NCBI GenBank assembly: GCA_035578175.1
Contig: JAQMRL010000001.1
Span: forward strand, 49,127,553 to 49,191,552
Reading direction: 5' to 3'
Origin: Catonia carolina
Lineage: Eukaryota; Arthropoda; Insecta; Hemiptera; Achilidae
Length of the DNA: 64,000 bases
This document shows, piece by piece, positions 32,405 through 46,499 of this stretch (positions within the stretch are counted from its first letter, which is position 1; each line of letters begins with the position of its first letter). Position numbers and translations under genes: made by a program. The notes below the pieces were generated by a model. That model ran no database searches and was not told the DNA's origin. It saw only the letters and a list, made by a program, of their open reading frames with translations.

Positions 32405-35400
32405 GGATATTCGAGCTGTAAAAATAATGCATTTAGTAGTTAATAATTTATAACAAAATGTGCGATCGTTAAGTATTTCTCTTCAGAAATTATGAGCAAA
32501 ATATTATTTGGACAAAGTAGCCTCGGCTGCATTCTTACATACTTCTATACTAAATCAGATAAGAGACACCCAGTTCATTTCGTTGTACGCCGCGGAATCA
32601 CCTATTGAAGCATATGCTAAAAGAATAAGTAGGAATAATAAAATCAAATCACACTTTTGAGTCTAGTGAGTTAGACAATCTTTCTAACACACTTTTTTAT
32701 TTGTTTCTTTTTACCGAGAATGTCAATAAATATTTGTTGATTGGAAAGTGTATTTACTTGTGAGCGGATCACTACCAAAGGGTATGTATTTTATTTTATT
32801 TTACTGATTTATTCATTTATAAAATTATTAAAATTTGTGAATAAATTAATTTGAAAATTTATTATGGAACAGATTTTTACGCTCTAAGATTAATCAGTTT
32901 AAATGATCTTTTAATTTATTACAGATTATCAGAGAATGCCGTAAAGGAAGATTTAATTAAGAAGAAAGTTACTAGTATATCAATATAATGTGTGTAATAT
33001 AAAACAATAGATGCAATTTTAACATCTAACATACATCAGGCAACCTGCATGTGTATCTATTAATGGTTCAAAGAAAATTCTAAGTACAAAAAGCTTAAAT
33101 TTGCCAGCCTAAACTTCGAGTTTACCCAGCCAATCAAAAAGCACTGAGAAATTAGGAAAATGTTGGTTTGTATAGTTTCTATTGAAGATATGTAAAGTTG
33201 AAGATATTGAACACAACGTTTGCAAAAACTACAAAGGTTAAATATGTAATTTTAGGTCATTGGCTAAAATTTGAATGAAAGATGATTTTTTAAGATAATC
33301 TGGAACCTGTCAACTTAGCCGATTAAATCAACAAGGTAGCCGTCACGAAAGATTTGAATTATGTTTATTTTATATAAGTCCAGAATTGGTTCAACAAAAC
33401 CTTTTGGTAAATATTTTGAAAGATCAGTTTATGAAGAAGAAGATAATGCTCACCAGCGTTACTTGTAGTCTACATAATATTTTGGTTATATTCCAGGTGA
33501 AGTTTTGGTTACAAAAGTCTAAATTAAATTTTTGATAAATATTTGTTAGTCACTGAAAATGAAATAAATTTTAATTTGCGATAGGTTAAGAAGTATATGA
33601 ATAGTACAATGGTAGGTATACTTCTTTAAAGGAATTAACAAAATTGGATTTAGTATAAAGATAAAAAGTTATTATGGCATACTGTACTGACAATGCAACA
33701 GTGCATAGAGAAAATTGTACTAGTTTTTTAAAAAAAACAGCTTTTGCGTGGAATTTTTTGTGCGTCATTCATTTTTTGTCATCATTTTCATTTTGTTCAT
33801 TTTTGTTTTGTTTTTAATTTTTTGTTTATTTTGTTTGGTTTTCATAATAGTTGATTATTTCATTCATTTGTAGCTATTCTAGAAAAAGATATAATTCAAT
33901 TATTCTTTATTCTTTTATTATCAGTTATTTTTATTTGTTTTACTAGTAAAGCCTATGTTCGCTTTTATATAAGGTTGCTACCTTGTTGCAGTTCATTATA
34001 AAAGTAGTCATTCGTAAAACTATTATAGCCTACGAGGCTTTGTAAATTAATGCAGGTGGAACCGTTTGAACAGTGTCAGTCGGTTGTGTTAAATGGAGTG
34101 AGCTATTGGAAACAAGTTTGTGCATCGTACCACATGCGTATTGGAAAAAGGTCAGCTTATCGGAAAGATTGTATAAAATTGTTGGTTTTTAAGTGAGAGT
34201 AGATTGGTTAGTTAATTGTGCATGGCCACATTTTCTTTGTAGTTAAGTGTCGTTTAAGTCTTAAGTTTTTAATATCATTTTGTAATACATTTAGTCCGGT
34301 ATTAAGTTAAGTAGTTTTAACTGTAATTTACTAACAATGATATCCGATATAGTTTATTGTAATAGAATTATTTGTTAAAAATAATTGTAATAAGTTTAAA
34401 AGAAAGTTTTATTATTAACCAGATCCTAAAAGAACCCGAAACGAACGACACAATAAAATACGTTTTAATGAAACAATTATTTTAAAATTCCATACTGAAA
34501 AATATTACAGTACATCGATATAAGACTTAACAACGACTATATAATTTAAATGTTTGCTATAGTTGGATTAATGTAATTGAAGGGAATTGGATATTCAATC
34601 AGTGTATTCAGTAAAAAATTTGATATTTAATCAATATAATAGACAGGGAAGAGTAAAACTATAATTGTTTATTTTTACTTCTATTTAACAGTTAATTAGA
34701 TAAGTTATCAACACATGCTGTTGTTTTTATTGACTTCAATTAAAATATATGAACTAAAAACATTTACTAAGTTAAAAAATATCACAAATTGATGTTACTG
34801 TTAATATTGATTTTATTTCATGACAAGTGATTTGACATAATAATCCAGTATATTGACTTTAATCCCACTCAGATTGTTGGCTACCCTAGAGTCAATCAAA
34901 GTTAAACCATTAATTCTAACTTAATAATTTAATTTTGATATGTTGCAGTATATAAAATGAACAGCAGTATGATAGAAAGATTGTTATTTCAAAAATAAAA
35001 GAAATAAAAGTAAAAAAACATACTTAATGAACATATCGTTACTTAAATGTTTGTATTAAAAAGGTGTCTAAAAGATTAGTAAGTATTTTTGAAAACATTC
35101 TGTATATATTCTTTGCTTTTAGAACCTGAATACCGGCAAAAATAACTTTTTAACCTATTTCTTGTTAAGTACCCATTAGGGGTAATTGTAACGTTGTTCA
35201 ACCCTCCGTTACAAAAAGGATAACAGCGTTTCCAAGATTCTTTATCTACTTTAGTGCTGTAGTAATGGACTTAGATCAAATGTATACTTAGATTAACTCA
35301 TTCGCAGGAAAGCTTACACTAACCATTTTCACAATTTAGTTTTACTAGTAAAACGTGTATAGTAAAAAAATACGTTTTAACAACTTTTAATAGCAATGGG

Positions 35401-37488
35401 TTAAAAGTTTAATAAAAATTTATGTTAAAAAAACCATATCAAGAAAATATTAATTTTATTTTCACATATAATACTGACAGTGAAAACCAAAAATCGTTTA
35501 TTTGTATGTCAATTTTTCTCAAATCAGTAAAATACACAAATTCAGAGACATAAATTGATTATCGTTGACATGCAAACCGAGCGTAATGTCAACGTGTTTC
35601 TAATAAACACGCTTAGTTGGGGATAGAAAATCAAATTTCCAACTTCCTACTTTTTTAATTTCCATACAATGCAAAAACAAATCACCAATTAGCATATTTT
35701 ATTGAACAGTTACGCAAGAATTTGGAAACGCAATATTTATTCAAACACAGTGGAAAATATTTTACGTATTTTATGTGAAATATAATTATAATATTATGTC
35801 TATGATGCATAACTAACTCTTGTGAATTTATCCGTAGAAATAATTATGTTAAGAGGGTATAATGTAGACTGTAAGAGAGAAATATATTCAGTGAGTGATG
35901 TGAAAGAAGCGTTACGTAATCGTACGTAAAAATTAAACATATTAGAAAAACTAAATTGAATCTAAATAATTAAGCTCCCGTTTGAAACACTGGTAATTAA
36001 AATAGCAGAATTTTACTGAATTTTTTCTAAATGAAAAATAATTCTGTGTTCTATGTGTTGTTTAATAGTAGAACAAATTAGACAATTATTTTATGAAAAA
36101 TTAATATAAAATATTTCACTTGATTTATTAAAATACTAAGTTGACAGTATTAGTTAATTACTACAGAATTACAACGTACTGTCTGTATTTTCTTTTAAGG
36201 AGAAAATAAAAACGTATTTTTAATATAAAAAAAATAAAATAAAACCTATACTACATTATTTAATATTGTTATTACTTTTATTACTAAAGACATCCTAAAC
36301 TGAAATGGAAAGATGAGATAGTAAAGATAACTTGAAAAGATTTGATGTCGGTAGCAATAAACAGAAGAAAGTAGAAATAAAGAGTAAATTTTGGAGTGGA
36401 GGTCATCGTAAAGAAGCAGATCAATACGTACCGGTAACAAAAGAAAAACAAAACTTTTCCCGTGCGATGATGAATTATTGTACAAATGTAAGCTTTAAAA
36501 ATACCGGAGTCCTGCTAAGTAAATATTTTTGTTTCATAGTATCAATATTTAATTTTATAACTTTAGCAGTTTATTTAAATTAAATTAAAATTTTAAAAAT
36601 AATGTTTTTGGAAAAAATAAATTTTGAATATTTCTGAACTACTCGTATAATGTAATTTATTTACAGTACTTGTTGAAACAGAAATAAAAATGTATGTTTA
36701 TATTTTACAAGTTTTTTGACATGAGGAATTTTTAATGTGAAAAACCAAACTAAAATCAAACTTCTTGAATAAAATTGTTCTTCTTTATAATTATAAACTT
36801 CTAAAGAATTCACTAATTAAATTTAAAATAGCCAGTGGGCTTAAAAATTTTTATTATAAATTACCTTCTTGGTTCAGTGTGTGTTACAGAGTTTATAAGT
36901 TATGAACTCCAAAGTGAAAGTCCTTTATTCAATCGTATATATACTCAATTTTTAAAAGTATAATATAAAAGCTTCTATCACACTCTATCTTCTCTGTTCT
37001 TTAATAGAATACATCTATTTTTTGATTAAGTAATTTTTTTTAGAAAAAGCAGGACTGAAGTTTTACAGCCCTAGAACTAACATATAAAGTTCAATTAATT
37101 GAAATCAACTTTCCGGTGATCGGGAAAAATTTATATTGTTTTTGTGAAAGTGGCCCATGAAGATAAAATTTAGGCTTTCTGCTTTTATTTGAGCCCTTCT
37201 TTGCGTTTTTTCAGAAGAATTATTTGGGATGTAGCTGTGTTCCGTTCGTCTCCAGGAAAATTTAGCAGTGATTTTAACGTTAGTCAGTTGACTTTCCTAC
37301 CCTGTGTAATATCTGTTGTATGTTCAGTTTTTATAAATCCTTTCATGGTTCTTCTATCCATCTTGTGATTTGTCTACCCATTCATCTCTAATCTTCTCTT
37401 TTGGATGGGAATTCAATTCACTAATCTGTAAATTATGAATAAATAATAATTTTATAATAAATTCATTTTTATTGTTACGTGAAATAAT
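32405..37488. other. Long anonymous AT-rich region
   Basis: Five kilobases in which I recognise no protein family, SINE, LINE or DNA element on either strand. Small ORFs (33,586-33,768; 36,246-36,583) have low-complexity translations. A TATATAAGG-like string at 33,977 followed by ATTATAAAAG has TATA-box appearance, but no coding exon can be tied to it. The region could be an intron or intergenic. Confidence 0.45.
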
Positions 37489-37499
37489 GTAAATTATAT

Positions 37500-37899
37500 G
37501 TGTTGTTGTTTAGGTCATCAGCCAAAAGGCTGGTTTGAACCTGTAGAGGTTTTACTAAGTAAAATTAGAAGTGAGGTGGTTTACCATTGCCTTCCTTACT
37601 GAATAGAAAAGTATTGCTTATCAGCATGCCAGGCCCTCTGAAAAGCACGTATTTTCCACTCTGCAACAAATGATACCTTCACTTCTTCACCACAGGGTCT
37701 GGCTGTATAATGAAATCTATTACTTTCAGAGGAGATAACTCTGATTAGTGTCTTTTACACCTCTACCTCTTCTGTTCTTAAATGATTCAGTCATATAATT
37801 GGCTGACCATGTGATAAGAAACAGAAATATTTATTTTAGCCCTGCAACCAACAGAGTGAGTTTAAATAATTTGACACTCCACCTGTCTGTTATGGGCAG
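37500..37899 (-). mobile_element. Family B SINE-like element with 11-bp TSD
   Basis: Full-length reverse copy between gtaaattatat at 37489-37499 and 37900-37910. The tail TTGTTGTTTAGGTCATCAGC is at the left and the head CACCTGTCTGTTATGGGCAG at the right. It contains the same internal blocks as the other copies, including the hairpin CAGCC/GGCTG and the CTCTAGAGGTTCAAACC box. Confidence 0.9.
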
Positions 37900-37914
37900 G
37901 TAAATTATATATGA

Positions 37915-39800
37915 CATGTTAAATTCGGAATGTAGGTATTGGGCAGGTTATACTACTACACAGATTGAAAAAAGGAAGTTGACCTGGGATTTTTTGGAAT
38001 TATCAAGGGAAACTGTGCAAAACCTTGACCAGTACAGGGTCGTAATTTCTATTAAAAATAAATTACTACAAAGTGTCCGATTTTCTTCACGTAAAGTTAT
38101 ATTTACCAAGTTATCAATTTGAACTGTTTCTTATAGAATAATTATTGACAATCTTAAAATAGTGGAAATGGAAAAATAACTAATTTAAAGAACAAACTGC
38201 GTACATAAAGTTGAAACTGAAAACATTCAGCTGTAAAAACAATAAATAAATACCTAGTACGGTACAGACAAAAAACAAAACCTATCGAGATCTTACGTCT
38301 GTGAAGAGGCCGTTTGGAAATATATACGTAGAATCAGGTTTTTCAACGTCTTTAATTTCTGATTTCCGAATAATATCAGGGCTTTGCTATTGTATGTTTC
38401 TGCCCGTAATTAATGTTACAATGAAACTGTAAGATGACAACAAAGCGTTTCATATAATAATAATTATATATGATATAATTGTTGTGTATTTATTAATAGT
38501 TACTTTCTAATTACTTCTCCAATTGAAGTAAAGTTTAATTCAATTTATAATAAACACTCACTACTTCATTATTAAGCGTACCGTCTCATTTCATATTGCA
38601 AAATCTAATTCGCTAATATCTTAATTAACATGAAATAAACTTACTAAGTAAATTCTATAGTAATAAAATAGAACTGTTGGAGTTGATTATGGTAAATTGT
38701 GTTTTTCCTGTCAGTTTGCTGCAACAGCAAAATGAAATAGGCAGAAACGAAATGTTTCATGCAATTAGTGTTGTAATTAGAATTTATTATTAGAATACTC
38801 CCAGTACTGTGATAATTAAATGCTAATTTCATTTTAAAAGGGTTGTTTGTGTGAAATATACAACACATTTATTTATTTACGTGTGATCACATACTATCAC
38901 AACGTACGTACTATAAAGATACTATGTTTTACTGAACATAAATCGGTGAGCTGCATCGGGTCGAGTTCGATGTTGTTAATTTTTAATTGCTCGTTAAAAT
39001 AATTTGTCTATTAATTTATCATGTTTAACGGTTATTTGTTTTGGTTCACCGAATTTCATTATTAATTTATTCTAGATCGATCATATATAAATAAATTAAC
39101 TCTAATCTAAATTTATGATACTTTTCTGTCTACGTGTGAAGCAGTATAGTATACCACAAACACTGAACTTATTATTTTAATCTTTACAAAATAACTTTTC
39201 CCTTCCTACAGGTGCACAAACAAATAAAATGTGATCATAAAGTCTGGAATCGGCTGAATTTTAGAAAACTGAGCAGGTTAGTAACTATAATAATTCTGGT
39301 TGACTACTGTACCAACAACTACTCTGTGTTATGTTTTTCGGCCATCTTGGTTTCACAATACTGAATTGAAATTTCTTGTTATATTTGTCTTTTTAATCAT
39401 ATGATACACAATTTCTATGCAAAATTTTACAAAAATAACAACATAAAAAATTGTGCCACGATATCTTTATCCGTTTTTAAGATAACGGTCATTAAACTGT
39501 GCAGATCGGAGGAACGCGGAATCTTCTATCTTGATTTTACATTAATGTTTGGGATCACAAAAAAGATAATGACCCATCATTTAATAATGGTTTCTTATTA
39601 CTGAAAAATTTTATACAATTTCTTTTGTTCTTACTTAATTGAACAAACAATGTCTGCTACATATGTAGAGGATACAGAATTTTTTTCAAAAATGAGGCAA
39701 TCCTTTACGTTACTTGCAGTATCGTTTAAAGAAACTAAATAGTTACGTAAGTGTAAAATTAAGGTCAATCCTACAAAATCTAATTATATAATGTAGTTAA
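37915..39800. other. Anonymous spacer
   Basis: A 68-codon ORF at 37,916-38,122 resembles one at 54,527-54,709 (ACTACACAGATTG / ACTGCACAGATTG blocks), suggesting a short weak repeat. Nothing else is recognised. Confidence 0.4.
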
Positions 39801-39804
39801 TGAG

Positions 39805-40545
39805 GGGATTTAAAAAAATTGGAGCAAGTTTTGAAAAATTGCAAAAAAGTGAAAAATTGCACGAATAATACTACTTCCTGTTGACCGATTTAGATGAAAA
39901 TATTCGTGTTAAGTCCTCTAGTGGTACTAAACTTAAGTTCCAAGTTTCATTTTCGTACGATATTTTGTTCACATACAGACACAACACACACACACACACA
40001 CACAGATACATCGCTGAAAATATGGTTTTTGGGTTCAGGTGGTCTGAAAACGTGTATTTCCGGACAAAAATCGACATGAAACTAATTCTTTCCTTTCATA
40101 TATTATATTCAGTATGGCAAGATAACTGCCCATAACAGACAGGTGGAGAGTCAAATTATTTACTCTCAATCTGTTCGTTGCTGGGCTAAAATAAATAGTT
40201 CTGTTTCTTATCACATGGTCAGCCAATTATATGACTGAATCATTTAAGAACAGAAGAGGTAGAGGTGTAAAAGACACTAATCAGAGTTATCTCCTCTGAA
40301 AGTAATAGATTTCATTATACAGCCAGACCCTGTGGTGAAGAAGTGAAGGTGTCATTTGTTGCAGAGTGGAAAATACGTGCTTTTCAGAGGGCCTGGCATG
40401 CTGATAAGCAATACTTTTCTATTCAGTAAGGAAGGCAATGGTAAACCACCTCACTTCTAATTTTACTTAGTAAAACCTCTACAGGTTCAAACCAGCTTTT
40501 CGGCTGATGACCTAAACAACAACATGGCAAGATAAAGTAAAAATA
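39805..40545 (+). repeat. Family A repeat, copy A3, split by family B
   Basis: Right part of a family A element: AAAAAAGTGAAAAATTGCAC, TTCCTGTTGACCGATTTAGA, the CA microsatellite (39,983-40,003) and the conserved right end. The terminal GGCAAGATAAAGTAAAAAT is interrupted at its start by a family B insertion, whose duplication copies part of the family A terminus. The left half is missing. Confidence 0.8.
40126..40523 (+). mobile_element. Family B SINE-like element with perfect 12-bp TSD
   Basis: Bounded by atggcaagataa at 40114-40125 and 40524-40535, in the terminus of a family A element, so B inserted after A. It is 398 bp, starts CTGCCCATAACAGACAGG and ends CTGATGACCTAAACAACAAC. The perfect duplication fixes both ends of the family. 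Confidence 0.93.
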
Positions 40546-40549
40546 GAAC

Positions 40550-42000
40550 ACTAATCCACTTTTATCGGTAATTAAAGATGTAGATTAGTTACTTGAAACA
40601 AGTACTACATATTTTAGATTTTTCATTAAAACTGATAATATCGGAATATATATGAAACTATCGTATGACCTGATGAAGTATGGGATAACATAGTTTTCCC
40701 ATGAGATGGTTGGATAAGTTACCAAACGTTCTTTTGTGAAAGTTCTAATTCGATGACGTTAGGTAGAAAGTAATAATCAATAACAAAAGGGTAATTACGT
40801 TTATTTGATCGCTCAGATAGATTTATAATTAAATTTTGAGTACTTCGTGCTTTGCTAGGAATTTAATTTTGTATGACCGTTTCAGTTACAATACAGAACC
40901 GTAAAATTAATAAAATTAAACAACCGATACTGTTTCATTAAAATTTGTTTATACATTATTACTTATTACTATTCTGTACAACTAACGTGTTGGATTGAGT
41001 TGTATTAATTATAATACACCGTAAATAACACCTACGGATGTTTTTACACAAAGTTCAATAATATTGTGAACTGCTCTTGCATGTAAATTAATGCTTGCAG
41101 TAATACTATTCGATAAACGTGACTACTGCAATAAAACTTTTATTGTACTAAGTCTTTCGGTAGTTTTAAATGGGAGTGTATAAAATACCTGTAAATACTG
41201 AAACGACATAGTAAAGTCATTTAAAAAATGTAGGTTTTATAATTTCAATTATAAATTCAGAACAGAAAGTTATCAGTTACTATGGGTCCAGGACATTTTA
41301 CATACATATTGCTTGACTACTAAGCCATCGGGTTACAAAATGTTTTCTGTTAATTCGTATCTAGACAGGGGATTTGCTGTTAAAAACCATACGGGAGCAA
41401 AGTGTAAATTATACTCTGAAATTTGTTACTGGATCTCATTGCACTGTCAGCTCACTGAATTAAAAGTGCAGATCCCAACCGACGAGATTAGAAGTGTAAT
41501 TTTTGAATTTGCTTCTAGGATGTGAATCATCAGATTTCAATCCAGTAAGGTAATTAGAAAGGATAAATTAATCTATCTCAAAACTGTATGCGTCTTAAAA
41601 ATTACTATGAATTGATTAAATAATTGTAAATGGAAATAACTGCTTGTATATAAATGGGTTATAAAATGGTATAGGTTACTAAGATTGTTTCACACATATT
41701 TTTTCTATTAAAATTCTAACTCTAAATGGTAAACTTGTTTCAGATATTAACGTAAAATGAATTTCACGTACACAATTTTTGTAAATATTAACAACTGTAA
41801 TATAAATAGTAGGATTTTTAATCATTTATGTGTAAGCTGTTCTTATATTTCAGAAAAAAATTGCGAAGCAATGAACAAATTTAATGGATTAAAAATACGA
41901 CTACTAAATATTTATTTTGTTATTTTACTAAAATCTTCATCTACAGCTTGATTATTTGTATTATTATTGTAGTAATTACAGATTTATAAAACTGAAGCAG
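40550..42000. other. Anonymous spacer
   Basis: No gene recognised. The minus strand near 41,330-41,270 has a weak A-box-like TGGCTTAGTAGTC, a doubtful SINE head. Confidence 0.4.
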
Positions 42001-42014
42001 TGGGTTTAATTGTG

Positions 42015-42110
42015 TAAAATATTTCCAACGATGCTGAGAATAGAACTTGAGACCTTCCGCTTTATTGGCCAGCGCGCTAACGACTACGTCACGGAGATTG
42101 CCTTCTAAGT
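42015..42110 (-). repeat. Possible tRNA-like SINE head
   Basis: The minus strand reads TGACGTAGTCGTTAGCGCGC (A-box-like) and GGTCTCAAGTTCTATTC (B-box-like) with roughly tRNA spacing. The boxes are imperfect, and no second copy in the window confirms it. Confidence 0.4.
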
Positions 42111-42114
42111 GAAT

Positions 42115-42635
42115 TTCTTTGCTGAAAATTACGAAAACTTATGAGTTTTTGAATGTTATGATTTAAAATGTTATAAAACCGAAACTGTACAATATTTGGA
42201 ATTAAAATTTTGTAAGTAGAGAGTATAAATTTTTGGAAAGATCAGTAAATAAGAGACGTTGTTTCTAGCGACCAGTGTGAGAAGCTCCATTTATCAACAA
42301 ACGAACACCAATCAAGCCAAATTAACCCACTAAACGGAAGTAAAGTAGGCACAAGATTTAAAAAAATCTACGACTGATGGTATTTTTTAATTGTGTTAAT
42401 AAGAGTGGCGAAAGTGTTTTAAAATAATCGGTCAGAAAACTAGATTGAGAAGACAGAAAAAGAGACAGAAAAGAAAAACTAGTTTTGATGAAGAGCTAGG
42501 TGTTGATAAAAAAATCCATCATTCTCTAATAATTTCTTGAGCTCTTGCAGGTAGCAGGAAACAGATCTTGAAAACTGCGGTGATTTCTTTGAAGAGTAAA
42601 AGGTTCTAAAAGAAAGGACAGATCTGACATTGCGA
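42115..42635. other. Anonymous spacer
   Basis: Nothing recognised; the last part may be decayed LINE sequence leading into the next relic. Confidence 0.35.
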
Positions 42636-42639
42636 TGAA

Positions 42640-42800
42640 AAAGAGTTGCAGACAATTGTAAATGAGAGAATAAGTTTTTAACGCAATAAATTGAAGGAGC
42701 ACCTACAGAAAAAGAAGGTAGAGAATTCCAAAACAGATTCTGGGTTACAAGTCTGAGGGTAGAAGAAGTTTGGGAAGACCTCTAAAACACTGGGGGTGAT
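42640..42800 (+). pseudogene. RTE-like RT C-terminal relic
   Basis: VNERISF-stop-RNKLKEHLQKKK, then one frame over RIPKQILGYKSEGRRSLGRP and LKHWG. This is the characteristic C-terminal motif of RTE-like elements (compare GRRRIGRPRKRW in the intact copy). Confidence 0.75.
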
Positions 42801-42804
42801 TTAT

Positions 42805-43675
42805 TTTAATTACATCTTTCTCATGCTAAACAACAGCATTTAAGTACTTAAAGAGAAAAATAAGAAGACAACTGTATATCAAGCACTTTTACTCGTTTAA
42901 ATCAAATAATTTTATTTCATAATTTAGCGATATTATACACTGAATTCATGCTACATTTGTACCATAATTATGTTCATTGAATTATAAACTAGGCTACAAC
43001 ACAAAAACCTTCAGAAGTACTTTTTTATTTATTTTAAATAAAAAAGTTTAAAAAGTAATGAAGTATTTTGAATTTGAAAGAATACAATAGAGTTGATTTT
43101 AACTAAATCAACACAAGTTCATTAAGAAAAATCCGAAAAAAGTGACCCAGTGTAGCGGGATTTGTTTTCCATTGCTGAATTCTGCACAACTAATATTGAC
43201 GCGGGTTGTTTTAAATGGATTATACAGACTCTCGATTTGGGGAAAACTGAAGTAAAACCAAAATAAATCGTAGAACGAGATGTAATAAAGCTGTAAAAAT
43301 TTGAATTTTAGGGAGAATGGCTATTTGGTTTTGTAGATATTTACATAACAAATATCAATACCGTTGAAACGCACAAAACATTTTAATGGTTCTAACATTT
43401 CAACACTGCAAGAATTCGATTTTATTTTTATATCAGTAGTTCAGACAAATTGTTAAAAAAATTAAACATTTAAAATTTATGAAAGTACAGAATAGAAAAT
43501 TCAAAAGCTAAACCTCTATTCTAAAAGTAAATAAAATTTAACTGAGGGGCGTATATTCATTTTTTAAAATACTTTTTATGTATTCCTACGGGTTGTACCT
43601 CACAACGGACCATTAAAGATTTTGCTTTTAGGCCTATATTTGACGGATTGTTTTAATTATTATTATAGTTTCAGA
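42805..43675. other. Anonymous AT-rich spacer
   Basis: Nothing recognised. Confidence 0.4.
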
Positions 43676-43684
43676 ATTAGGTCA

Positions 43685-43857
43685 TCTCCATGCTATAGTG
43701 TGTAACGTGCTGCGATACGTAGCGGGGGTCCAGGATTTGATTTCCTGTTGGTTCTCGAGAATTGTTGCATGTTTGGTCGCACCATTCTATAGTCCGGAGT
43801 AGTCACTAATGACCAAGTGGTGTTAACTTATGTGTGTGTGTGTGTGTGTGTGTGTGT
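43685..43857 (+). repeat. Possible tRNA-derived SINE ending at a TG microsatellite
   Basis: ATGCTATAGTGTGTAACGTG (A-box-like) and GGTCCAGGATTTGATTTCCT (B-box-like) lie about 30 bp apart, as in tRNA-derived SINE heads. A less AT-rich body leads into (TG)14 at 43,831-43,857. Confidence 0.5.
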
Positions 43858-43859
43858 AA

Positions 43860-46130
43860 TTGGGTAGGGGTATGCAGTTTGAATGAATCTACCTATAGGA
43901 ATTCAAAATAATATTTGTTAGTGATTTGTAACAGACAAAAAGTACGAATATAAACCAAATTTTGTTTTTGTTTTTAATGAGTTGATATTAGTGGTTTTGA
44001 CATTTGATTACAATGGGTTATCACAAAAACGCAAGAGTTAAAATTTATTTTTTTTCTTTGGTGAATTGTAGTTATTACCAAGTACTTTTTCCTAAACAGA
44101 TGAAATTGGTAATTTGTTTTTGACACTTTGAGTTGAAAATTTAGTATCTGTTATTGATATAATACAACAATTTCTAAATATGAAGCTATGAAGTTAAGGT
44201 TCCAAAACTAGGTTTACTTGCCTGAGCTTGCAGTCATCTGCCCTGTCCTTTACTGTCTTTTAATTTAGGCAGATTTTTTAAGCTCTTTGTTATGTATGTA
44301 ACAATTTATTTTTACCACCGTTTATTATTTAATTACGGAGTGATCAGAGGAAAACATTCCAAAGTGACTGAGATTTATAAAATCAAATCATCACTATGGG
44401 GTTCTAAACATAAAGCCCATTATAAAAAAAATAAAAGAATATGTTCAGAGGGAAATAAGTGCCAAGATGAATATATCTGCAACCAATGAAAGAAGAAGAT
44501 GGTATGTTTTCTGAGTTCTTACTGCCATGAGAAAAATGTACAAAGCAGCAAACGTACAGGAAAGGGTAAGTTATAAAATTTAAATAGTAACAATGTTACA
44601 AACTTTTAAACTATATTATATGTTTACATCATGCAAACTTTTCGTTTTTATTATTTTACGACATTCACTTACGTCCACGAAACCTATGTACCTGCTTCAT
44701 AATTGAGAGTTGAGTCGAGTGCATCTCAACAGGTGGTCCGCGGACGTTGCATAAGAGGTACGTGAGTTAAATTTTAAAAATGAAAATTGAATTTGAGGGA
44801 TTTACCATTGACACAAGTGATTGTTTTGTTCGTGATAATAAGAGGAAATTTTTGTTGTTTGACAAAGTGTTTTATTGCAACTGAACCTACTACAATTACT
44901 TCATTGATAAAAACTTCATTCATAATAAAACGTTTGTGTTTATAAAAGTAATCGAAATATTATTTTTATCTGAAAATAATAGATACTTCTAAATATTAAC
45001 AAAAACAGCAATCAAAGCGACAATTAACTTAAAAAATACACTGTTTTCAAAAATAATTATTGGAAATTGTCTGAAGTGCTTGGTCAGTAATTAAAGCGGG
45101 TAAATAAACAAATCCTTGGAATAAACGAATTTAAAATTGTGTGGTTCAAACACCACATACGCGTACTTTAGAGAGTTTATCAACTTATTGTTTTTGTGTG
45201 GTGTAGTAGTAGAGATAAATTAGAAATATCGAAGTCATCAAAAAATTTGAAATTTTCATCGCGTGAAGACATGCTTGCAAGTTACAACGGCTGCTGGTGA
45301 TGACTGCTGGTAGCACGCGGTGTGTTCGTTTTTTCCCTTGGTTCGCAGTAGATGCGTGGAAAAATTAATTTCAACGAATGGTTCCCCAACGGTTTTCCAG
45401 CCATACGTATGTGTAAACGCAGCCTTACAAATGAGAAGCGTTGTTAATGTTGACCAAGTAGCTAGACTTGATCCTGACATGTCCTATAACATAGTTTTTC
45501 AAAAAACAATCGTTCTTGCAATAAAAAAATTGTGTCGAAAATGTTAGAATAAAAATTCATCTGAAATTAAAATTAAGATTAGTTTGTATTGATTTCAAAA
45601 TCAATCAGAAAGTCAGCAATATGTATGGATTTAGGTATACAGAATCTAGATTTTGCATTCCTAGTATCTAAATTTCGATTCTAAATTTAAGACCAATTTG
45701 GGACTAATGAAATCTGTTTTTGGCCGTTGGATACAAAACGAATGCAAGTGATTGAAAACAAAATTATCGGAAAACTACACATTGCCCATATTATGTTACA
45801 AACATTGCTTTTCACAATTATTTACATCTTCGATGCGTTTCTGAACTAACTTAATTCTTCTTCTCATTTGTACATTACTGGATTAATACAAATGTGGATT
45901 CATATAAAAAAGTGGATTCATACAAATCCACTTTTACACACAATTGTCTGTATAATTTTCGAATAGCCATGAAACCATATTTGGTGAGAAAATCAAATAT
46001 GAATTGGGGTAGACCTAACGACTGATAGCTTCGTAAAAATATAAATGTTTTTTTTGTAACCAATTTATTTTTACTTACTCGAGTTTACAAAAAATAATTC
46101 GTCGTACCTACAATAAAAGGTCTTAATGTA
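43860..46130. other. Anonymous spacer
   Basis: Several 60-75 codon ORFs (44,292; 45,256-45,547; 45,875) have no motif and overlap on opposite strands. I see nothing supportable. Confidence 0.4.
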
Positions 46131-46298
46131 GCCATAATCTTCCACGCTGACAGTACGAGTTGGGAGATATAATTTTTAGCCGCTCCGAACATAGGGATCA
46201 GAAGGTGCTTCCAGTCGCTCACTCAGTTAGATTCGGTTACATGGTTTTTGATATTTCATTTCTCCGGTGATCCCCATATTTAGGAAACACTCTCCTAG

Positions 46299-46493
46299 CC
46301 ACCACCTGAAGAGGCCCCAGATGGGGAGATAGCAACCCCATACGAGATCGAAGGAACAAGGAAATTCAACAGTAGAGGCTGGGAAAGAGAGGAGGAGATT
46401 GTTCACAAACTCGGTGGGGAGACAACTAGAAACTGGTGGCCGGATTTATTTGGGAGCAGAATAGGGAATTGTAGACGAAACAGAAGAGGCTAA
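46299..46493 (+). other. GC-richer 64-codon open stretch, unidentified
   Basis: Open from a TAG at 46,296 to TAA-TAG at 46,491. It encodes an acidic then basic string including TPYEIEGTRKFNSRGWEREE and GGETTRNWWPDLFGSRIGNC. Base composition is clearly unlike the flanks. It has no ATG, so if real it would be an exon (a pyrimidine-containing CTCTCCTAG precedes it) or a fossil of an element ORF. I do not recognise the protein. Confidence 0.3.
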
Positions 46494-46499
46494 TAGCCA

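Noticed and set aside
33970..34350. Promoter and first exon (TATATAAGG, ATTATAAAAG strings)
   Set aside because: TATA-like strings are expected by chance in this composition, and no coding exon or conserved motif follows.
41270..41525. 70-codon ORF and a tRNA-like head on the opposite strand
   Set aside because: The A box is only partial, no convincing B box is found, the protein has no motif, and there is no second copy.
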